From Debaryomyces hansenii CBS767 (taxonomy: Eukaryota; Ascomycota; Pichiomycetes; Serinales; Debaryomycetaceae), in NCBI RefSeq assembly GCF_000006445.2, contig NC_006049.2:1-64000 (forward strand): a DNA stretch of 64,000 bases, written 5' to 3'. Position 1 is the stretch's first letter; each line of letters starts with the position of its first letter. Below the pieces are notes generated by a model. That model was not told where the DNA came from, made no database searches, and saw only the letters and a list, made by a program, of their open reading frames with translations. The position numbers were made by a program, and so were the translations under genes. Shown piece after piece: positions 11,410 to 21,510 of the stretch.

Positions 11410-13050
11410 ATGACAGGCACAAATTGTGATAAAAAATATAAGAGCGAAATACTGATTTCACATATAGATCCTGCAATGGATGAGAACCACGAGCTTACGT
11501 TGGAAGATGTCACTCCAAAACTAACAAAATGGTGGTTTCAATATCCTCACCTATTGAAGTTAAACATTTACTTAGGTTGTGCTGTGTTTGGTATGATTAC
11601 CGTAGGTTATGATGGAAGTATGATGAGTAACTTACAAACTTTACCAAGTTGGGAAGGTTATTTTAACCACCCTTCAGGTGGTATATTAGGTACCTTAAGT
11701 AATGGTACTACTATTGGTAGTTTATGTGTTACGCCTTTTATTGTTCTTGTTGGTGATCGTATAGGAAGAAGGCACATGCTTATGATTGGAATTATTTTGA
11801 CAATTATTGGGGCAGCAATACAAGCTGGCGCTGTAAATTTTGGAATGTTTCTTGCGTCTCGTATTATAATAGGTCTTGGTTCTGGTGCAACTGGAATTGC
11901 GTCTGCCCCTATATTAGCGGAATGTGCTTTCCCATCCCAAAGACCAGCGATGACAAGTATGCTTCAAGCAAGTTTTCCAACAGGGGCATTTTTAGCAGCT
12001 CTATTTACTTGGGGTCCATACATGTCAGACATGAAATATAATAACTGGTCGTGGAGGCTACCTTCATTATTGCAAGCAGTATTCCCGATAATTCAATTGA
12101 TTTTGACCTTTCTTTGTCCAGAGTCACCAAGATGGCTTATAGCACATGGTAAAGAAGACCAAGCATACGAAGTCTTGACTAAGTATCATGCTGGCGGTGA
12201 TAGAGATAGTAGATTGGTGAAGTTCGAAATGGCAGAAATAAAAGCGGCAATTGCTAAAGAACTGATTGGTAAGAAGTTTTCGTGGGGTGTATGGTTCTCA
12301 TCTAAAGCATTCTTACATAGGTTATTTCTTACCTTTGCAATGGCAACAATATTACAAATGTGTGGTTCCTCACTTCTTTCTTACTACTTTTCGATTGTTC
12401 TTGAAGCCATTGGGTATACTGAGCCTGTCCAAAAATTGAAAATTAACATTGGTTTGACTGTTTACGGTGGGGTTTGGGGAATTGTTTTTGCCACATATGC
12501 TGGAAGGATGAAACGTAGACTTTTGATAATAAGCGGCCTTTTGTTAATGTGTGCAACGTTTATTGTTTGGATCGTATTGGCTTCTATAAATGAGAGAACA
12601 AATTTCGAGAATAAATCGTTAGGGAGAGGTATTGTCGCCATAATCTATTTATTTTATGGATTTTACCATGCGATATCTCCAATTGGTTTTACATACATGA
12701 CGGAAGTTGTACCTTATACCATGAGAAGTAAGGCCTCATTGATATACAGTTTGACGAGTCAGGGATGGGTTTTATATAACAATTATGTCAACAACATTGC
12801 AATGGATGCTATTTCATGGAAGTATTATATTGTTTTTTGTGTGTGGGTATTTATTCAAGCTTGCGTAGTTTATTTCTTCTTTCCAGAAACACAAGGATTG
12901 GGATTAGAAGAAGTGGCACAGATTTTTGGTGAAGATATTACTGATATAAAGATGGCAGGTGATAATGCTGTTTTAAATAATGAAGTGAACACCGTGTATA
13001 AAGATTCTCCACGAATGTCACTCACTGAAAAGAAGAATAGCTCTGTTTAG
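11410..13050 (+). CDS. MFS sugar transporter, lactose-permease-like (Lac12 group)
   Basis: Intact 546-residue polytopic membrane protein; the ATG at 11410 is the first usable start. It has the sugar-porter signatures: GDRIGRRHML after helix 2 to 3, PESPRWLI before the central loop, and PETQGLGLEEV at the end. The loop pattern KYHAGGDRDSRLVKFEM is characteristic of the fungal Lac12-like subgroup, whose members carry lactose, galactose, cellobiose or other sugars with protons across the plasma membrane. Substrate cannot be read from sequence. The only CTG codons I noticed sit at non-conserved positions (residues near 14 and in the central loop). It lies between a tannase relic and a recombinase relic, so it is an intact gene in a decaying area. 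Confidence 0.85.
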   Translation: MTGTNCDKKYKSEILISHIDPAMDENHELTLEDVTPKLTKWWFQYPHLLKLNIYLGCAVFGMITVGYDGSMMSNLQTLPSWEGYFNHPSGGILGTLSNGTTIGSLCVTPFIVLVGDRIGRRHMLMIGIILTIIGAAIQAGAVNFGMFLASRIIIGLGSGATGIASAPILAECAFPSQRPAMTSMLQASFPTGAFLAALFTWGPYMSDMKYNNWSWRLPSLLQAVFPIIQLILTFLCPESPRWLIAHGKEDQAYEVLTKYHAGGDRDSRLVKFEMAEIKAAIAKELIGKKFSWGVWFSSKAFLHRLFLTFAMATILQMCGSSLLSYYFSIVLEAIGYTEPVQKLKINIGLTVYGGVWGIVFATYAGRMKRRLLIISGLLLMCATFIVWIVLASINERTNFENKSLGRGIVAIIYLFYGFYHAISPIGFTYMTEVVPYTMRSKASLIYSLTSQGWVLYNNYVNNIAMDAISWKYYIVFCVWVFIQACVVYFFFPETQGLGLEEVAQIFGEDITDIKMAGDNAVLNNEVNTVYKDSPRMSLTEKKNSSV

Positions 13051-13156
13051 TTTTGGTTCTTTTAGATTTAGTTAAATATGTCGATGTATGTAAGAAAAAT
13101 AATAATAATAATTCCTTCTATTTGAAATCACTCAATTTTTCATTAGTTGTCAAAAG

Positions 13157-13965
13157 ATGTACTGTAATGGGAGCCGCATAGATGGGGAACTTGGTTTCAT
13201 CCTTCACCTGCGTTTCCTCAAGATAGATCCGCCTATGCACAAGCTACCACATGATCAACCTCGACAAATAAGGCCTCGTCTCCCGGATGATAGGGTATTT
13301 GTCATTGGCCAACTTATTGTACAAGTAGCAAGAACCGTGCGTGCTACCGAGAAAATTGACCCTCGAAACCAAAAGCTTGTTCCCATCTCCGTTAATTGAT
13401 TGATCTCTGGACCGCGCCGGCAAGCACAGAATATGGAGAAGTGTGATGAGAATGAGCGACAACTCGGTGTACTTCTTCCTGTCTAAGGAGATGTCACCGT
13501 TATATTTCAGATAGAGAATTCCATGCTTATATCTACTGTACTCGGTCACAGTCAGTAAAAGACGCCATCCCATTATTGAGCTGCGCATGATCCACCGAGT
13601 AATCCAACTCTTCTTCATTCCGGTTGTCGAATATCATGGTTCGTGCAAGATTATAGAACCTGTCAAAAAGTGCGGCGAGTCATCTCCGTCCAGCTCGTGC
13701 CCGCTGGCGTTGAAAATAACACCAGTCGTGAAATTTAGGGGGGAAAGGTTGCCCTCACCGCGGGCCAACGACATTCCAATGTGCGAGTAATGAGTGCGTA
13801 CTTGCATCATGATCCTGTGCAGGTCGGTATTCAACAACGCCCTGTCTGGGTCCAGCTCGGGCGACCTAATAGACATGTTGTGCCGCCTCGCCTTTCCTAT
13901 AACATTCAATATAATGCAGGCGTTTGACACATAAACTGCTTGGGCGCGTAAACCAATCGCATTGA
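13157..13965 (-). pseudogene. relic of the recombinase-like gene (middle part)
   Basis: On the minus strand, broken frames match the middle of the gene at 4165-8325. QVRTHYSHIGMSLARGEGNL and ITLLHILCLPARS are nearly identical to the parent, and RRIYLEETQVKDE continues past a stop. The copy spans roughly parent residues 580-800 and includes the catalytic-type Arg and the lysine, but lacks the CEVR and GHS..Tyr segments. Several stops and frameshifts are present. GC content is higher than the surrounding DNA. Confidence 0.85.
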
Positions 13966-14339
13966 TGAAGTACGTACTCCATGAATGGTATCCTGTCTTT
14001 TGGTACTAGCTCATCCAAGTTTGTTAAATAATCTTCATCAGTCTTAGAATAAATTTATAAATAACATCCATTCCTCTCGTAATTTCAGGTTACTTTTTGA
14101 GTACTACTATTAAATAAAATTAACTAATTCTAAAGTAGGATACAAAGAGCCATTGGAAATGTCTTAGTTAATTAAAGCTTGTTTATAAAGGGGATTATTG
14201 GCATTTAATACAATAAACAAGGAAATCGTTACTATGAAGATTTGCAAAAGTTATATTCATTATTATTAAAAATTATTTAGGCTATTAATAAAAGTTCAGA
14301 AACTATAATATTGTTTTTGCAATGAATATATGTATATAT
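13966..14339. other. intergenic, nothing recognised
   Basis: AT-rich sequence between two relics on the same strand. I see no open frame, RNA gene or repeat here. Confidence 0.4.
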
Positions 14340-15330
14340 TCAAAGTTAATACATGAATACTGGGCTTTCTTTATTCGTTAAATCTGCAAATTCTGATTTG
14401 CAAATCGCATTAGATTAGCTCATCTAACAGAAGAGCTTTCTCATCTCTGTTCTTGTTCCGAAATCAACAATTATAGTATATATCAACAAGAATAAGTAAT
14501 GTTTCTGCATCACACACTATGCTAACACCTTTCTCCAAGAATATGTTGGTTCCTGATATTCAACAATGTCTGAAAATTAACTAAGTTTCCAACACAACAA
14601 CAAATGAAGAAGATTGCTGCTGAAGTTATCATCTTGGTATACGTTTTATTTGATTGAAAGTAAGTTAAAGCCGGATTTTAGTAACTAGACACACACATTA
14701 AATAACACTACTCACATACTACTCATATAGTCTTTAACCCTTACCTGGAGCAAATGAAAACAAACATGATTGAAAAAATGAAACTAACACCGCAAAAAAA
14801 GATATTGCCATACAATGGGGGATAAACCTATTTGATATTGCAAACAAAATACAACCTATAAGCTCAAATGCACCAGTGAGAATGCTCCTTAATAATGAAT
14901 CCTCAAGCGTCTAACCAAAAGTTTCTGAGAGAGAAATCGTTCCAAAATTAGTCAAAGATACATTTGGAATATTGGATGCTACACCAAATCGAAAATAAAG
15001 CCAGGTATTGATATCCAATATGTGGATTTGTCGCATCATTATTAAGCTTTAAAGCTGTATTTCGGACGACAAATTAGGTATTCTAGACAAGAGTTGATAC
15101 TGAAGTACCACTTCAGTCAAATGAATTAATCTTGTTTTCTGGTTTTATATTTCAAACTCATAAATGACCGTAGAGATACTGAAAAATAATACATTACAAG
15201 GTATAATATGGAAGTTTAACATATTATCCTCCTTATGAATAAGATCGTGCCATGTTTCTTTTGTCGCATTATCTGGATATGTATATATTCATTTAGCTAC
15301 AATCCAAGTATAATAAATATGTCGAATGGG
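14340..15330 (-). pseudogene. relic of an allantoate-permease-family (ACS) MFS transporter
   Basis: Reading the minus strand in shifting frames gives pieces typical of Dal5-type transporters: NIPNVSLTNFGTISLSETFG (with a stop after it), LRSILTGAFELIGCILFAIS, and AAIFFICCCVGNLVNFQTL. The last piece is FADLTNKESPVF, close to the C-terminal FLDLTDMENRNF of the intact gene at 55178-56677. The start is not visible and many frameshifts and stops are present, so this is an old pseudogene. Confidence 0.6.
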
Positions 15331-15553
15331 ATGTGAAAGCCAAAAATAGTCTCGGAATACTTAACTAAAATGGAATTAAATTTTCCACAATCCTTTCTTT
15401 CCTCACTGAAAGTACATAATATGCATGCAAGTACAATCCGAAAGACTTCTCCAAAGACTATATGTTGTGAACACGAAAGAAAAGTATATTGGTTTATTGC
15501 AATTTAACTGGGTTGCAAGTTTATATAGAATAATCGATACAAACAATATAAAG

Positions 15554-17176
15554 CTATAAAAATGCAAAATTCTCATAATTATTTTCAGCTTCTTTAGAAA
15601 TATCCTTAAGATAGTTGTTGGCACCATAAACGTAAAGAAGGCATTCTTTGGGTTTGTTTCCCTCTCTATTGACACCCATATACCATGAATCTGCAATTGG
15701 TAATAATGTGCTGTTGGCTCCCTCCTTAATGTATTTTTTCCAACCTAATTGAGCTTCCAATGTAGGCATAATTCTTTTGTACTTATTCTTTTCTGTATAA
15801 TTGATCGCATCTCTAATCCACTCACTTTGAGTTAAAGCACAAGTCGGACCATTACAGAACGCACTAGGCCCTTGAGGTCCATACATGAAAAATAAGTTAG
15901 GATACCCATAAATTGTCATACCTAAATGGGTATAGGTCCCATGTTTCCAAGTTTCTTGGAGAGATACACCATTGTCACCCTTTAAATCGATTTGATAAAA
16001 CCCACCAGTAATTGAGTCGAAACCTGTAGCATATATAATAATGTCAAATTCATATTCCTTTCCTAAGGTTCTCAATCCAGTCTCGGTAACTTCGGTAATA
16101 GGTGTATCCCTAATGTTGACAATGTTGACATTATCCTGATTAAATATTTCATAGTAACGTTGTTCAAGACTTGGTCTTTTAGTGAAAATAGGGTTAACTT
16201 GTTTAGCGGGAGCCAATATTTCCCTCTTTCTTGAGTCCTTAACTCTCTCGAAAACTTTTTCCCTCCAGTACTTGTAGGCTATTTCATTAGTTTTAAGGTC
16301 AACAAACACGTCTTTGAAATTCCCAAGCCAGAAACGGAAACCTCCCTTTTCCCAGCAATCGTCAAATTTTTCTTTAATTTCTTCAGGTGTACATTCCAGA
16401 GAAGCGCGAAAATCAGCCTCGAACTCAAAACCTGAGTAAGAAGTTTCTCTCAACTTACGGAAAATATTTGGATATTCAACTCTTCTCTTCATTTGAGTCT
16501 CCTTATCTTTAGGGTCGTCTGTTCTTTGTCTCATAGGAAGTGCAGTGTTGGGAGTACGTTGAAATACCACTAACTCCTTAACATCACCCCCAATCTCTTT
16601 GACCACTTGGACACCAGAAGCACCAGTTCCAACAACAGCAACTCTCTTGTTCTTTACATCTACTCCTTCCCAAGGCCAGTCCGCGGTATGGAATGACGTA
16701 TCCTTAAACTTATGAGTGTCCACGCCTGAAGGATACATCTTTTTAGCAGCAAATCCAATGCAAAGAATCAAGTATTTACATCTGTAATTACCTTCTCCTT
16801 TTCCAGTAACTTGAACATCCCACATGTTATTTGCTTGGTCCCAGTTTGCTTTGCTGACATTTGATTCGAACGTATAATCCTTGCTCACGGGAATTTGTGA
16901 ATCAGCATATTCGAAGTAATTTTGCAACTCTTTATATCCAGGAAAACGTTCTGAAAAAATCCAGCCTTTGCAGGTTTCTTCCAACCATAATTGGTAGCAA
17001 GGAACTTCGGTGTCGACTCTTGCTCCTGGGTAGCGATTGTGATGTCATACCCCTCCTAAATAGGTTCCCCTTTCGAAGCCATGAACTGAATAACCAGCTT
17101 CTCTCAATTTAAAAAGTTCGGTAATACCGCCGAAACCACCGCCAACAACTAATGCATCGTAATATTTAGTACTCAT
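15554..17176 (-). pseudogene. Baeyer-Villiger-type flavin monooxygenase with one nonsense codon
   Basis: From the ATG at 17176 the frame runs 540 codons to 15554, interrupted once by TGA at codon 44 (17045-17047). There the family has Trp (GGxWxxNRYPGARxD), so TGG to TGA is the likely change. The first Rossmann motif VGGGFGGI lies before the stop. The second, VGTGASGVQVVKEI, and the fingerprint-like segment FKDTSFHTADWP lie after it. Family members use FAD and NADPH to insert oxygen into ketones or hydroxylate similar substrates. The fingerprint normally reads F-x-G; here the Gly is Asp. A shorter protein could start at the Met at 16984, but it would lack the FAD-binding motif. A recent loss or sequencing error is possible because everything else is intact. 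Confidence 0.85.
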
Positions 17177-17837
17177 AATCAATTACTTGTCTTGTTTGTT
17201 TAAAAAATCTTGAAAAATATCGGAAGTATTTTTCTGATACTTATATGTGTTTCGTTCGTGGAGAAACTACTTCTTCAGCTCGACTTTTTGTTTATTGTTC
17301 CTTCGGATGTATCATTTCCCCAGAAAAATATTTAGGATATATTGAATTTCCGAAAGTTTTCAATAGATTACATTTCCGAGATATCTGACAGATCCTGTTG
17401 CAAGCATTTGACACAAAGCTTATTTTTCTCCGCAGTTATTTTTTGATGGTAAAAGTGACCCTCATCTATACGTCATCAAAGAACGTATAGGTTTAAATTC
17501 TTATAAAAACTAATACAAACAGTTGGAGCGGAAAGTTACTTACCGATTACAATCTTAGAGAGGGGAAGAAGGTTTCTGCTTTAGTAAAGAGCAAATGCCT
17601 TGCGAGATGAAACTGTTCGAAACGGATATTTCAGAGAACAAGATATTATATTTCACTTCCACTTAAAATTCCACCAAAGGATATAATCATAGTTACTATT
17701 GTATTTCTGCAAGAAAGTTTTGTATTATAATTTACTATACGTCTTTGAATAGAAAAAAATTTCCTAGTTTGATGTATATATTTTATATAAAAACTTTAAA
17801 AGCTACGTTTGAATTTTTATTGTTGATATATATTAGC
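17177..17837. other. intergenic, promoter side of the monooxygenase relic
   Basis: AT-rich with several TTTCCGA/TTCCCC-type stretches that could be zinc-cluster factor sites; none is a clear palindrome. No gene is seen. Confidence 0.35.
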
Positions 17838-19049
17838 TTAGGATTTTAAAGCATCATATACCGCAGTTTCTGCTTTTATAAACCCACCTGCTGATTCATC
17901 AAGAAAAGGAAAAATTTGAGTAGCCCAAAAGATTCCTACTTTATTCTTGATGTCTATCAAGTAATATAGATTTGCTACACCAGACCAGTGAATAGTACCT
18001 TTTGGTCTTCCTGTAGGTAAATCTTGCTCGTTTACTGCAAAACCAAGTGACCAAGTATCTGGTTTTATACTTGGATCTAAAAGAGCCGATTTAGTGACTT
18101 CTTGTTGAAAGGATTCAAGATCGGTGACATGCAAATCTTTAGCTAGATTATTTTGAATAGCAATCTCATGAGTTTCCGGCTTGATAATCTGCAAACCATC
18201 TGCTGTTTTTCCACCATTCAACCAAATTCTAATGAACTTTAAATAATCATCTACAGTTCCAAAAATACCATGGCCTCCCATATCTAACTTAGGATCTCTA
18301 TCTGGACCAAATGGAGCAATCAATAATCCTTCTGCTGTACGCATATGTGTTGAAACTATCTCATTATCCTTTATATGAAAAGTACATGAGTCCATCTTGG
18401 CAGGCTTAAAAATATTCTCCATAATATAGTCCCCTAACTTTTGACCAGCGACAGCTTCCAACACAAATCCTGCCCAATCCAAATTCATACCATAATGCCA
18501 TTTTGTACCCGGTTCAAATATCAAAAACGTGTGATCCATTGTTGTTTCATCAACGTTAAGAATGTTTGGTTGTCCATTTTGCTCAAGCATCTTCTTGTAA
18601 TCTTCGTTGAAGAAAGGATAAGAGAATCCTGCAGAATGGGTTAATAACATACGCATAGTTATATCTACAGTTGGAGGCTCGAAAATTGGTGTTTTCGTGT
18701 CTTTCCAACCTTTGATTATACCAATATCTCCAATTTTCGATAAATATGTCTTCACCGGGACATCTAAGCCAATCAATCCTTTTTCAACCAATTGGAGAAT
18801 TGCTGTGGTTGTGATGGCCTTTGAACACGAGTAGTAGCAAAAAACTTCATCTGTTGTCATTTCCTTCCCGTTTTCAAGACTCACAACGCCCTTTGAATTC
18901 AAATATTTTGTTTCCTTTTCGTTTGTGACTCCCAAAACAACTCCTGGAGCAAAACTTTGTGCATTTGTATTGTCCACTGCATTGATGAGAATATTATCCA
19001 AATTGTTGGAAAGCTCAGAAAGACATGATGGATCATTTAACGAAACCAT
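17838..19049 (-). CDS. serine beta-lactamase-like hydrolase / transesterase
   Basis: Intact 403-residue protein starting at the ATG at 19049. It belongs to the class C beta-lactamase/LovD-like superfamily, whose fungal members act as esterases or acyltransferases rather than antibiotic-degrading enzymes. The active-site tetrad S-x-x-K appears as YYSCSKAITTTAIL near residue 75. The second motif has Tyr in WHYGMNLDWAG, and the third block is IHWSGVANLYYLID. GHGIFGTVDDYLKF is also typical of this family. No signal peptide is seen, so it is probably cytosolic. It is adjacent to the monooxygenase relic on the same strand; the two families do occur together in fungal ester or lactone metabolism, but that link is only inference here. 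Confidence 0.82.
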   Translation of the reverse strand: MVSLNDPSCLSELSNNLDNILINAVDNTNAQSFAPGVVLGVTNEKETKYLNSKGVVSLENGKEMTTDEVFCYYSCSKAITTTAILQLVEKGLIGLDVPVKTYLSKIGDIGIIKGWKDTKTPIFEPPTVDITMRMLLTHSAGFSYPFFNEDYKKMLEQNGQPNILNVDETTMDHTFLIFEPGTKWHYGMNLDWAGFVLEAVAGQKLGDYIMENIFKPAKMDSCTFHIKDNEIVSTHMRTAEGLLIAPFGPDRDPKLDMGGHGIFGTVDDYLKFIRIWLNGGKTADGLQIIKPETHEIAIQNNLAKDLHVTDLESFQQEVTKSALLDPSIKPDTWSLGFAVNEQDLPTGRPKGTIHWSGVANLYYLIDIKNKVGIFWATQIFPFLDESAGGFIKAETAVYDALKS

Positions 19050-19130
19050 TATCTTAATTGCCAAGTTCTATACTGAGCTTTCAAAGAATAAAAAGAATGA
19101 ATTTATATAGCTGGAGCGTCTTTTCATGCT

Positions 19131-19365
19131 TATCCGTAGCGACATTTCCCCGCAATCGACATTTCCGATGATCCCAACTGAAAAATACTACTACGTGCAA
19201 GCGGAATTACATAGTTTGGAGAATATTTCTAAATACATGATCAATCCCCTCAATACTTAAAAATTATGAGTAAGTGTGCAAGGTATAGAGTAAAGTTAAT
19301 ATGATTTTTATAAGGTGTAACTATCCATAGCGACCTTGTTCCCCTCCATCGGCATTTCCGAGCTC
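19131..19365. repeat. two diverged copies of a ~40-bp element
   Basis: 19131-19175 and 19322-19365 align over TATCC.TAGCGAC followed by a CCCC run and CATTTCCGA. They lie just upstream of the beta-lactamase-like gene's start and could be duplicated regulatory sequence. Confidence 0.6.
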
Positions 19366-19903
19366 AACTATGAGTACTCAAAGCCTGTATCTTGGAATAG
19401 GAATGCATATTATCTCACCATCGTGGCCATCGCTACATGCTAGATTTCATTGTTTGGTCCTGGCGTGATAGGGCATTTCTCAAGATACTGCTGGAACTTG
19501 GCCTTTGATTCCTTCTTCCATGTGAAAAACTCGTGTCTCGTGAAGCTTCCATCCCTCAACTTTCGAAATACCTTCAATCTATGCCCTCTAATTCCACCAT
19601 CAATAAGCTTGGGTCTTCATCATTATATCGCTGATCATGGACAGCAGAAACTCTTCTTGGAGCATGACCGACCGTTTTTCTTCTCAAAAGTATCAGCTCA
19701 ATCACTTTTCTTTCACTACTATTTGCGACATTACTCCCGCGACATTTCATCCGACCACCTTAACTATGAGAAAAACGCGCAATCTCCAAGTACAGGCGAT
19801 ATTTGTACCAAACTGTGTGTTAAATGCAGAATTTTGCGAGCAACTATCCTTATCAAATAGATTAGATATTTGAAAAAAATTCCCTACTTCTTTATACATA
19901 GCT

Positions 19904-20254
19904 ATGGGTATTCCAATCTTAGGACGTTTATCCATTAGAGAATGGGTTATAATTTTCATTTCCGTGGCTTTTGCTTCGATTGGGCTTTTAAAATCTTTAT
20001 TAACAACTATTGTTCCGTTACCAATAACATTCTTTATTGGTCAAGTTAATAATAAGATAGTTCATTTGGTTAGTTCTTTTTTTTCCTTAATATCAGTAAT
20101 TAAATTGCTCGAGGTGATTGAAGTAATTAAATATCATATGAATTATAATATCAAATTTCAATCTAATCCCGAAGAGTATTCCTTAATGAATGACCTAGTA
20201 AAGTGTCAGATATGTATTGTAAGTAAAAAAAGTTTTATACGTAGTACTATATAG
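19904..20254 (+). CDS. short membrane-type protein or truncated N-terminus
   Basis: 116 codons from an ATG. The start MGIPILGRLSIREWVIIFIS is followed by a hydrophobic segment of about 30 residues. The opening resembles the N-terminal anchor of fungal alpha/beta-hydrolase-3 (hormone-sensitive-lipase-like) esterases, after which the catalytic domain would be expected but is absent. I suspect a truncated gene. It may also be non-coding chance. Confidence 0.25.
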   Translation: MGIPILGRLSIREWVIIFISVAFASIGLLKSLLTTIVPLPITFFIGQVNNKIVHLVSSFFSLISVIKLLEVIEVIKYHMNYNIKFQSNPEEYSLMNDLVKCQICIVSKKSFIRSTI

Positions 20255-20339
20255 TTCAGGATTTTACGAAAGCGTTTTGACGCTGTGCCGCAAATCTTTT
20301 AGCTCTTTTCAGAGAATTTCACACTCACTATGAACCCGG

Positions 20340-20840
20340 GAAAACAGGCGGTCGACGGTAGATGATGTGGCGATTTTATTTAGCGGCGGCCCTGAGGTGG
20401 TCCTGACTAGGTTTTCCAAGTATCGGTTGTCGGTGGGTCAAAATTGCAAAACAAGTGTCCCTGCTTCTGCAGGAACTTTTGGAATGACATGCACCAGATG
20501 TATTACTTGTGGATGCACTGATGACGACTCATCTCCCCTAGCAAGTCTCTGATAATTCCGCAATCTCACCCCAAGCCAAAGTGTAGTGGATAGGCGAGGT
20601 GGAGCGGTATGCATTGTGGGCTAATCAAGCCCCGCGTGTTTTCAAAACTAGCATCACCTATCTCGAAAAGCATTAGCTTCAAGTAGAGATAGTCTTTGAC
20701 CCTCAGAAAACTGTATGGTGTCCCGCACCAACCTCAACCGTCCCAAAACTACCTGAGCGTACGCTTCAAACAGCTCCGACGGGATGTTGTAGATTTTCAG
20801 GACATCGGGATGTATCAACAAACCCCTCTCAAATGTAAGT
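20340..20840 (-). pseudogene. relic of the recombinase-like gene (N-terminal part)
   Basis: The minus strand carries decayed matches to the N-terminal region of the gene at 4165-8325: GLLIH..., SELFEAYAQVVLGRL (parent SLLFERYAQAIMCKI), then QKFLQKQG and the PTD.RYLE stretch corresponding to parent PTDDGYVEARARDGP. It covers about parent residues 60-240 with stops and frameshifts. Like the copy at 13.2 kb it is a GC-richer island. The two relics cover different parts of the gene, so they are not copies of each other. Confidence 0.75.
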
Positions 20841-21510
20841 TTGACAATCTAAATTTAGTGTATTTAAAATAGTAAAGCTCATAACCTCTTGAAGTCGCGC
20901 TTGTAATGTCCATCAAGCTGATGAGATAAAATCTGTACGACACGTTTTTCCTTTATGTGAATTACATTATGCATTGGTTATGAATATCGCTAAAACACTA
21001 GCAGCTGAAAACCGTACATGAGGTTCATTTCGTATTCGGCCTATTGGCTATTACCAATACTATTCAGCGCCAACAATACACACAAAAGTTTGAATTAACC
21101 ACGACAATTACGGAAAGCTTCTCTTCTGAGTCGAGTAATTTATGTTCTTTATTTTCATTAGATATATTGAACTAGAGGGATGTGTTATTACTACAAATCA
21201 TATAAAAGGTTTCGCGAACTTCTTTTTCCTTTATACGAAGTCAGATAAATTAAAAGAATCTTATGTAAGACCATGTGTTTTCTGTTATTAAAAGCTTCAT
21301 TTGTTTTGGTTTTGAAGTTTATTGAGTGATGTTCTTAAAAAAATTAGTTCATTTCGTGCATTATATGTATGGCATTATTGCATTAAATACGCTGCGAGAA
21401 AGACATTTTTTCACATGAATAACCGAAATTTCCGGAAGAAAAGATTAAATCTTTTTTACGTCAAAATTTAGGATATAAAAGTTTAATGATTTACCTATAT
21501 AATTTTCACG
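20841..21510. other. intergenic, nothing recognised
   Basis: AT-rich spacer upstream of the killer-preprotoxin-like gene. A TATA-like ATATAAAAG lies about 40 bases before the ATG at 21511. Confidence 0.4.

Larger units (their letters stand above)
19050..20339. other. spacer with short duplicated element and gene debris
   Basis: Contains two divergent copies of a promoter-like element (19131-19175 and 19322-19365), then open but ATG-less stretches around 19430-19700. On the minus strand one reads GHRLKVFRKLRDGSFTRHEF, ending at a stop. This looks like debris of an unidentified gene. A short membrane-type frame at 19904-20254 is listed separately. Confidence 0.4.
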
